Assembly: GCF_009883635.2 (NCBI RefSeq)
Contig: NZ_CP026115.2
Coordinates: 4,278,001-4,342,000, forward strand
Source of the DNA: Pseudomonas putida
Lineage (GTDB): Bacteria; Pseudomonadota; Gammaproteobacteria; Pseudomonadales; Pseudomonadaceae
Reading direction: 5' to 3'
DNA: 64,000 nt
Both the position numbers and the translations under genes were made by a program. The notes beneath the pieces are model-generated. The model worked only from the letters and a program-made list of their open reading frames with translations, was not told the origin of the DNA and searched no databases. Position 1 is the stretch's first letter, and each line of letters opens with the position of its first letter. Positions 58,345 to 64,000 of the stretch are shown one piece after another.

Positions 58345-59652
58345 TTTTTCTCCAGATCTGGAAGGCCGGATGGGAAGTCATGATTGAACTGTTGAATGCC
58401 CAGAACGGGGGCTGACAGGGGAGAGCGCCATAGCACTGCGGAGCAAAGCACATTGAAGGCAATGGCCACGCCCAGAGCGCCAAAGGTTCCGAAGTGGTGA
58501 GCGGCATAGCCACCGAAGACCGAGCCAATCGGCAAACCCACCCACGTTGTGACACGGAACGCAGCCATTGTGCGTCCCAAGAACGGGCGCGGGATTGCTG
58601 CCTGGCGAATGCTCACGGAGCTGACTTGAGAGGTCGCTACAACCGCGCCGAAGATGAAGAAAACAACGGCCGCGAGGGCTGTCAGCGTCTCAAAGCGGGA
58701 CGTGTAGAGGAACAGCATCAACCCAAGGCATTGTTAATGCGGCTATCAGTTTTGCCGCCAGGATGGTGCGTCCCACGCCTAATCGCGAGACCATCCACGT
58801 TGAACCCAGACTCCCCAAGAGAAAGCCCGCGCCATTGGCTGAGAAGGCCACAGAGATAGTGAGTTCGGGGCGGTTTCCCAGAATCGCCACACCGCCGACA
58901 AAGATAGGCAACAACATGCCGTAGAATATGTTCCACGTTAGCGAGTTGAACACTACCGCACGCATCAGCGCCGACTGCGCCAGCGATCGAAACCCGGAAA
59001 ACTTGGGGCCAAGCGTTGTCACTGGTTTCGCAGGCATTTCGTGAGCCTTAAAACAGGGCCCCGAACGTATTGCAGCCGTGCAGGTGACCAAGGCCGAAGC
59101 GGAAAGCAAGCACAAGAGCGTGGAGGTACCTGTAGGTCCAGCTCCAGCCAGCGTAGTGCCGGCAAGAATGGGCCCGCCAATCTCTGCTAGCGATTGGCAG
59201 ATGGCCTGGATTTTGTTGGCCCAAGGCAGTTGTTCGGGGGCTACCAAGGTCGGTGTGACTGAAAGCAATGACACATCGAATAACATGCTGTGCAAGCCAA
59301 CCAGAAATACCACTAGGAAAAACGGTTGGATTGCGTTCGATATGTCATACCGCTGGGACATATAAATGCTGATCGAGAAGATCACGACCAAGCCGACTTG
59401 TGACAACCCCAGGGTTTTGAGCGGTCCCAGACGATCGACCCAGCCACCGATCAATAATCCCAGCAAAACAAGCGGCAAGGTTTCGGTCGCGACGAGAAAC
59501 CCCAGTGTTCGTGGATCAAGGTGCATGATCGATACCGCGATCAACGGAATCGAGGTCTGCCATACTTCCTTGACACCCAACGTGCAGAGCGTAGCGACAA
59601 TGATCCACGTGAGTTGTCGGGTCATCCTAGTCGGTAGGGGCGATAAGGTCAT
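58341..59652 (-). pseudogene. MFS exporter, frameshifted
   Basis: A major facilitator transporter (EntS/MFS_3-like) split into two frames. ATG 59652 (MTLSPLPTRM) runs to about 58720 with about ten helices (WVDRLGPLKTLGLSQVG has the DRxG-type loop). The C-terminal helices continue in another frame from 58721 (TALAAVVFFIFGAVVAT). A one-base change near 58715-58735 separates them. Start is 49 bases downstream of the NRPS stop. Confidence 0.8.
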
Positions 59653-59701
59653 GGGCACTCCGGCGACTGGGATCTGGCCACTGTAATGAGATTGAGCTGA
59701 G

Positions 59702-62146
59702 TCATTCGCTATTCCCAGGGCTCGCCTCGCAGCGGCTGTTAAGAGACGTCGACCAGAGTTCAAGCAGCCAACGGAAGCTCTCTTCAGACAGAGCAGCATT
59801 ATCCTTATAGCTGTTTGCCAATGGCGTACCGGCCACAGACAATTGACCAGCAGCCCCCCACGGTACTGGCTTAAACGACTCGTCTAAAATTAGCAACTGC
59901 GCTCCGGCAGCGGGTGACCCAAGTGGCGTGTTGATGGGGGTGAAGTTCCCCTCTCCTTGCCATAAAGCGATGTTGATAGTGGTCTCGGTAGGTCCATAAA
60001 AGACGCAAAATGGTAGTGGGTTAAGCGCTATAAAATCCTGTAGGAGTTTCGTAGAGACAGCCTCTCCACCGCTCATGAATCGTTTAACCGTAGAAGGAAG
60101 CGCCACCCCAAGTTGGACAAATTCCAGCATCAAAGATGGCACAAGGCGAAGATGGGTGATCCGCTCCTCAGCACATAAGGAGGTAAGAGTTCGAGGATCC
60201 AGCCAGTTGGAATGCCGCCCGGGAAGTACAATTGCCGCGCCCTGCAACAATGGCCAAAATACTTCGCGCATAAATACATCGAAGGTTGGGGCAGTAGTGA
60301 CGAGAACCCGATCCGAAGAAGTTAGCGTGAAGGCTTCAACCATCCAAGAGAGAAAATTCTCCAATGCCGCGTGGCCAACTTCTACGCACTTAGGGGTGCC
60401 TGTGGATCCGGATGTGTAAATCAGATAAGCGGGGTGCTCCCCATTCATTAAATTTATTGGAAGAGGGAGTGGGTTGAAGAATTCAGCGGCGCCAATCGTT
60501 TGTGCGCCAGGCGCGTGCAACTCGGTAAGGAGCGCACCCTCGGCTGCCAGAATTAGCGGTGCTTGCAAATCGTCTAATATTCTATTTCGTCGCTTTATTG
60601 GCGTATCCGGATCAATCACGACGAATGGGGCGCCTAGCAACAGGCATGCGCACAAAGTACCAATTAGTTCATTTGAGATCGTATCGATAAGGACGACCGG
60701 GCGGCCCTTTGTAGCGCCAAGCTCCAACAGGCGCCAGCCTGTAGCGTTCACAAAGCTATACAGCTGACCGTACGTCCAGTCTCGAGTGTCGGACCTGATC
60801 GCTAAGTTCTCTGCACCTGTGCGCAAAGCCTTGAGCAGGTTGGAAAGAAGGTCAGTTGACTTTATTTTGTTCGATTGCTTTTGGGCAATCACCGATGATG
60901 AACTACTGTCTCGCGCAGGGTTGAGCCACTCATTTATTTCCGCGCATATCATATGGCCTAAGTCTGCTAGGGCGAGCTTGCTGATGGTGGCAGAATGCCC
61001 ACTCAAAATCAGTGATCCTGGCGCAGTGGGTAATGTCCCCTCGATAAAAGAGATGACGACCTCAGAGCCTGATGCAGGCGCGGCGTGCAAGTTAAGTTTA
61101 AAACCTGCAGGGTCAGCGCATTTGCTTCCCAAGCCACATTCGAACACAAGGCTTATGGCGCCGGGATGTTCAGCCGGTTCAATTTCTGTTTCAAAAGAGG
61201 CGTCTAGAAAACCCGCCGCCTTGCTCAGTACATCTTCTGGTTTTTCTTTCTCTGTCTCCCACTGCGTCGGTAAGTGTCGGCGCAGTGCGTAAGGGCCATA
61301 GGCATCAGCAAGTTCAGAGTGCACACGTCCTTCGTGGAGGATTATGAACCCAGAGGGCTCCGTCGAGTAAAGGCGTCTCCAGACTCTATGAGAGGCCGCC
61401 AACAACACTGCTTCTTTCGAGACGCCGGTCTTGGAACACACTGTGCAGATCTGTTCCATGGCATCAGCATTGATCTGCACTAACGCAGAACAGGTACTTT
61501 GCCCGTCTGGTTTGTCTTGGAATCCGTACAGTTTAAGGCTTGCGTTGAAGGCGTGAGGTCTCCTCTCAGTCTCTGGTTGTAGTCCAAGTTCACGCTCGTT
61601 CAGAAATTCTATGACTTCAACGAACTGCACCGCGGGGTCTAGAATAGCTGTGTGGGCCAAGGTCTGCTGGTGATAAAACCGTGTAAGGTCCCTGGCGAAG
61701 AGTCGGAGAGTAGGTAGGTCTCCAAACACGGGTGATAGCAGGAGAGAAAGGCAGTTCTCACCTAACTCTGTAACACTATATGTGAGTAGCAGAGCCTGCT
61801 CGCAACCACTTTCCCTCCAACAATCTAAGAGCATCTCAAAGGCATCGCTCGTCGATGGGGCTTTAGAATGCAAACCTAATAGTCGTAGCTCGGAAGTGGG
61901 AAGGATAGCTTGAAACGGGGTTCTGGAATGGTTGGGGAAGGTAATCTTCGAACGTAGGACTTCATTCCGAGAGATCACTGCATCCACGGCGTTTGATAGT
62001 AATGTGGGATCAGTTGGGAATGACCAAGTGATGGTTGCCAGATAGGGCGATACCCCATTTGTTGATTCGGGCGCACGGTGCACTGCCTTCAAGCGTCGAG
62101 ACTGCTCTCTCGAGAGTGCATATAGTGTATTAGGTATATTTTTCAT
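59702..62146 (-). CDS. NRPS-like protein: degenerate condensation domain plus shortened adenylation domain
   Basis: 814 residues, open frame. Residues 1-420 have condensation-domain layout (VSKEAVLLAASHRVWRRL, SELADAYGP), but the HHxxxDG site reads LSPVFGD, so no normal catalysis. Residues 440-790 are an adenylation domain with A3 (LIYTSGSTGTPK, about 575), A5 (FYGPTETT, about 715) and A6 (GAAGQLSVAG). A7-A10, including the catalytic Lys, and any carrier domain are absent. The tail LLELWSTSL resembles a carrier-domain start, hinting at a deletion. Lower GC than the core genome. Product unknown; probably a decayed gene. Confidence 0.8.
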   Translation of the reverse strand: MKNIPNTLYALSREQSRRLKAVHRAPESTNGVSPYLATITWSFPTDPTLLSNAVDAVISRNEVLRSKITFPNHSRTPFQAILPTSELRLLGLHSKAPSTSDAFEMLLDCWRESGCEQALLLTYSVTELGENCLSLLLSPVFGDLPTLRLFARDLTRFYHQQTLAHTAILDPAVQFVEVIEFLNERELGLQPETERRPHAFNASLKLYGFQDKPDGQSTCSALVQINADAMEQICTVCSKTGVSKEAVLLAASHRVWRRLYSTEPSGFIILHEGRVHSELADAYGPYALRRHLPTQWETEKEKPEDVLSKAAGFLDASFETEIEPAEHPGAISLVFECGLGSKCADPAGFKLNLHAAPASGSEVVISFIEGTLPTAPGSLILSGHSATISKLALADLGHMICAEINEWLNPARDSSSSSVIAQKQSNKIKSTDLLSNLLKALRTGAENLAIRSDTRDWTYGQLYSFVNATGWRLLELGATKGRPVVLIDTISNELIGTLCACLLLGAPFVVIDPDTPIKRRNRILDDLQAPLILAAEGALLTELHAPGAQTIGAAEFFNPLPLPINLMNGEHPAYLIYTSGSTGTPKCVEVGHAALENFLSWMVEAFTLTSSDRVLVTTAPTFDVFMREVFWPLLQGAAIVLPGRHSNWLDPRTLTSLCAEERITHLRLVPSLMLEFVQLGVALPSTVKRFMSGGEAVSTKLLQDFIALNPLPFCVFYGPTETTINIALWQGEGNFTPINTPLGSPAAGAQLLILDESFKPVPWGAAGQLSVAGTPLANSYKDNAALSEESFRWLLELWSTSLNSRCEASPGNSE

Positions 62147-62484
62147 GACGTCGCCCCCATTATTTCGGTCAACTGGTGGGTTGCCTTTGATGAGATGTCG
62201 CGTGTGAAATTTGCTCGTTTTTAACGAGTGTGAGTATTAAAAAGTCCTCTGCTACGATGCGTAGAGGTGCCGGGGTAACGAGTGATCAAGGTGCCAGCGT
62301 TGGACGTGCCTGTTAAATTGCATAACCAATTATTGGTGTGAATAATTAGGGCGAAAATGTCTCCTGCGGTGAGTGGGGCATCTGCGTAGCCTTGGCCTTA
62401 ATGTCATTGGACGGTAATAGGGAATCCGGAAAAAATCAAACACCTCAATCGGCATGCCTATCGTCCCGTCTAGTGGGTGCCCCA
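62147..62484. other. Non-coding gap upstream of the NRPS-like gene
   Basis: 338 bases, A/T-richer than the rest, with no frame I can support. Contains a 15-base palindrome CTCGTTTTTAACGAG (62214-62228) and, on the minus strand, a TAATACT-like -10 region near 62235. A promoter for the NRPS-like gene is likely here; no -35 can be assigned safely. Confidence 0.5.
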
Positions 62485-62670
62485 TTATCTACCTAGGAAA
62501 AAGAGTAATGACGTGGTCAGTGCCGTTAAAAAAATCGACTTTGGCAAATAGGCGATGTAGGTCTTTTCCGACAGCATTCTATCTTTAAGATCTACAGCCA
62601 GGATCGCCAATTTAACAATACCTTTAGTATTCATCAGTGCCTCGACCAACGATGAGACTATTGACCTCAT
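62485..62670 (-). CDS. Small hydrophobic protein of unknown function (61 residues)
   Basis: Start ATG 62670 with AGGA nine bases upstream; another ATG nine bases earlier is in frame. A basic/hydrophobic N-terminal part (IVKLAILAVDLKDRML) is followed by one hydrophobic C-terminal helix (SIFLTALTTSLLFFL) and a GR end. No family recognised. Sits next to another small hydrophobic ORF. Confidence 0.4.
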   Translation of the reverse strand: MRSIVSSLVEALMNTKGIVKLAILAVDLKDRMLSEKTYIAYLPKSIFLTALTTSLLFFLGR

Positions 62671-62699
62671 GGTAATCATCCTGCACCTACCCTACGGAC

Positions 62700-62891
62700 T
62701 TAGGGCCTTTCCATGACCCCCCCCGGAGCTATAGCAATGACAGCTAAAGCCAAAAATTTTGGGTGGCGCAAAATCCCTAGCGAGACCCAAATAACGGAGT
62801 AGGCAATCAAGATGGGTGTTAAAAATAATTTACCCAATCCGCCAGCCCGTTTATGCCATTCTTGCGCGTTAAGAAACACATCGTGAAACAC
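62700..62891 (-). CDS. Small hydrophobic protein of unknown function (63 residues)
   Basis: GTG 62891 opens a 63-residue frame with two predicted hydrophobic segments (GKLFLTPILIAYSVIWVSLG and KFLALAVIAIAPGGV). No clear ribosome site. Its stop is 20 bases from the neighbouring small ORF on the same strand. No family recognised; may be chance. Confidence 0.35.
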   Translation of the reverse strand: MFHDVFLNAQEWHKRAGGLGKLFLTPILIAYSVIWVSLGILRHPKFLALAVIAIAPGGVMERP

Positions 62892-62940
62892 TTAAAATTC
62901 ACTCTCTACTTCAAACGTCCGATGAAAACCGAGCAGGGTG

Positions 62941-63003
62941 CCACCAGCCCACCAGCCCACCAGCCCACCAGCCCACCAGCCCACCAGCCCACCAGCCCTC
63001 CAG
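62941..63003 (+). repeat. 8-base tandem repeat CCCACCAG, about eight units
   Basis: Six perfect CCCACCAG units (62948-62995), flanked by a partial unit and a CCCTCCAG variant. It ends six bases before the pepN copy begins. An 8-base unit shifts the reading frame when its copy number changes. Confidence 0.95.
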
Positions 63004-63008
63004 CTCAC

Positions 63009-63395
63009 CGCAGCCTGCAGAAAATCGCCCTGTCGTACCTGAGACAGAGCGGCAAGCCGCAGGTGTTGGCGCGGGTCAAGGCGCTGATGAAGCACCCGGC
63101 GTTCACCTTGAAGAATCCGAACAAGGTGCGGGCGCTGATCGGTGCCTTTGCCGGGCAAAACCTGGTCAACTTCCATGCGGCCGATGGTTCGGGGTATCGC
63201 TTCCTGGCGGACCTGGTGATCGAGCTGAATGCGCTGAACCCGCAGATCGCTTCGCGCCAACTGGCACCGCTGACCCGCTGGCGCAAGTATGACGATGCGC
63301 GGCAGGTGCTGATGAAGGGTGAGCTGGAGCGGATTCTCGCGTCCGGTGCGTTGTCCAGCGATGTGTATGAAGTGGTGAGCAAGAGCCTGGCTTGA
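63009..63395 (+). pseudogene. Shortened copy of the pepN 3' end
   Basis: Bases 63009-63066 match 54287-54344 and 63068-63395 match 54544-54871, so 198 bases (66 codons) are missing without changing frame. About nine differences in 325 collinear bases, mostly third codon positions. Stop is TGA instead of TAA. An open frame from 62853 runs through the tandem repeat into it, but no start or product is supported. Confidence 0.9.
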
Positions 63396-63420
63396 GTTTT
63401 TCAATGCCTGGGCTGCCCAT

Positions 63421-63484
63421 TCGCGGGACAAGCCCGCTCCTACAGGTGACCGCGTGCCCTTGTAGGAGCGGGCTTGTCCCGCGA
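63421..63484. repeat. REP inverted pair
   Basis: 24-base perfect arms TCGCGGGACAAGCCCGCTCC plus TACA, and the complement, around a 16-base centre. Typical P. putida REP pair after a gene end. Confidence 0.9.
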
Positions 63485-63621
63485 AGCTTTTTGGCGGTTA
63501 ACAAAACATAACGTCCCGCGCGTTGTAATCGCGCAACCTTCCCCGATACGATCCCCCCAAGCCTCTAACACAGGCTTTTCACAGCACAGACCCACCAAGA
63601 AGAACACAACAGGGGATGGTC

Positions 63622-64000
63622 ATGAAGCAGCGGGTGATGACGCAGGCCAGGCGTGGTGCCTGGCCGTTGGCGGCCGGCGCGATGCTGGCGCTGGCACTGG
63701 GGATGTGGGCCGACAGCGCGCAGGCCGCTGCCGCCGACGAATACTCGACCGAATCAGCCAAGGCCAGCCAGAGCCTGCTGATTGGCGCCGCCCATGCCGG
63801 CAAGCGCCTGGTGGTAGTGGGGGATCGCGGCCACATTCTGTTCTCCGACGACCAGGGCAGCACCTGGACCCAGGCCCGGGTGCCCACCCGGCAGTTGCTC
63901 ACCGCGGTGTTCTTCCTCGACGACAAGCGTGGTTGGGCGGTCGGCCATGATGCGCAGATCCTTGCCAGCAGCGACGGGGGTGCCACCTGGAGCAAGCAGT
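63622..64000 (+). CDS. YCF48/BNR-like exported protein, 3' end outside window
   Basis: The frame is open to the window end. ATG 63622 has AGGGG seven bases upstream; ATG 63616 is less well placed. Residues 1-36 look like a signal peptide (PLAAGAMLALALGMWADSAQA). Then WD40-like/YCF48 repeats: VVVGDRGHILFSDDQGSTWT and GWAVGHDAQILASSDGGATW, a bladed sequence used in photosystem assembly factors and BNR proteins. From memory, the gene downstream of pepN in P. putida is of this type and precedes an RND exporter. Confidence 0.8.
   Translation, partial: MKQRVMTQARRGAWPLAAGAMLALALGMWADSAQAAAADEYSTESAKASQSLLIGAAHAGKRLVVVGDRGHILFSDDQGSTWTQARVPTRQLLTAVFFLDDKRGWAVGHDAQILASSDGGATWSKQ

Noticed and set aside
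62941..63003. CRISPR-like array
   Set aside because: An 8-base unit without spacers is a simple tandem repeat, not CRISPR.
54872..63008. Prophage or integrative element with integrase
   Set aside because: No integrase, excisionase or phage structural gene in this interval; only IS and biosynthetic fragments are visible.
62853..63395. 180-codon open frame joining the tandem repeat to the pepN copy
   Set aside because: The frame exists only because of the repeat and the retained pepN frame; no ribosome site or other support, so it is called a pseudogene fragment.

Overview
The window reads as a chromosomal segment of a Pseudomonas putida-group bacterium. The evidence is the high GC content, P. 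putida-type REP palindromes, and a gene order (aminotransferase-uvrB, gltX with Ala/Glu tRNAs, leuCD-leuB-asd-fimV-truA-trpF-accD-folC-cvpA-purF-metZ, then fadH, nadK, pepN) that I recall from P. putida. That comparison is from memory; no search was run.

Region 1 (1-10.4 kb): the 3' part of moaA, small lipoprotein, DUF1285 and cupin genes, a tandem deaminase-like protein, tRNA-Asn, an aromatic/aspartate aminotransferase, uvrB behind a good LexA box, and an emrAB-type efflux pair. Region 2 (10.4-16.7 kb): gltX followed by three alternating tRNA-Ala(GGC)/tRNA-Glu(TTC) pairs, a TetR-hydrolase pair with a clear inverted-repeat operator, a thioesterase, dusC, and ibpA with a sigma-32 promoter and a ROSE-type RNA thermometer. 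Region 3 (16.7-39.4 kb): a five-PAS GGDEF-EAL protein, a LysR regulator divergent from leuCD, a methyltransferase, leuB, asd, a degenerate Asd paralogue, fimV, truA, trpF, accD, folC, dedD, cvpA, purF, metZ and an SDR gene. Region 4 (39.5-54.9 kb): tRNA-Val and three identical tRNA-Asp genes, a DUF2242 lipoprotein, a nitrilase-like protein without its catalytic Cys beside an AraC regulator, fadH, a PLP enzyme, cytochrome b561, DUF1853, and a close-packed run nadK-phosphatase-glpG-yeaC-DUF2797 followed by pepN.

Region 5 (54.9-63.4 kb) is the accessory part. It sits between the intact pepN and a second, shortened copy of the pepN 3' end, with which it shares about 325 collinear bases plus a separate block of about 58 bases. 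Inside are an IS481-type transposase broken by a complete IS66 element (8-bp target duplication CCCGCATG), then a lower-GC minus-strand block that looks like a decayed natural-product operon: an NRPS-like gene with a degenerate condensation domain and a shortened adenylation domain, a frameshifted MFS exporter, and the N-terminus of a TauD-like dioxygenase. Two small hydrophobic ORFs and an 8-bp tandem repeat follow. Normal chromosome resumes with a REP hairpin and the start of a YCF48-like exported protein.

Most of the window is ordinary core genome. The most interesting items are the island and its pepN-derived boundary, the decayed NRPS/MFS/TauD operon, the pseudo-enzyme-like paralogues (Asd2, nitrilase-like, two-domain deaminase), a REP element inside the glpG reading frame, and the regulatory RNA/DNA sites upstream of ibpA, uvrB and the tetR gene.
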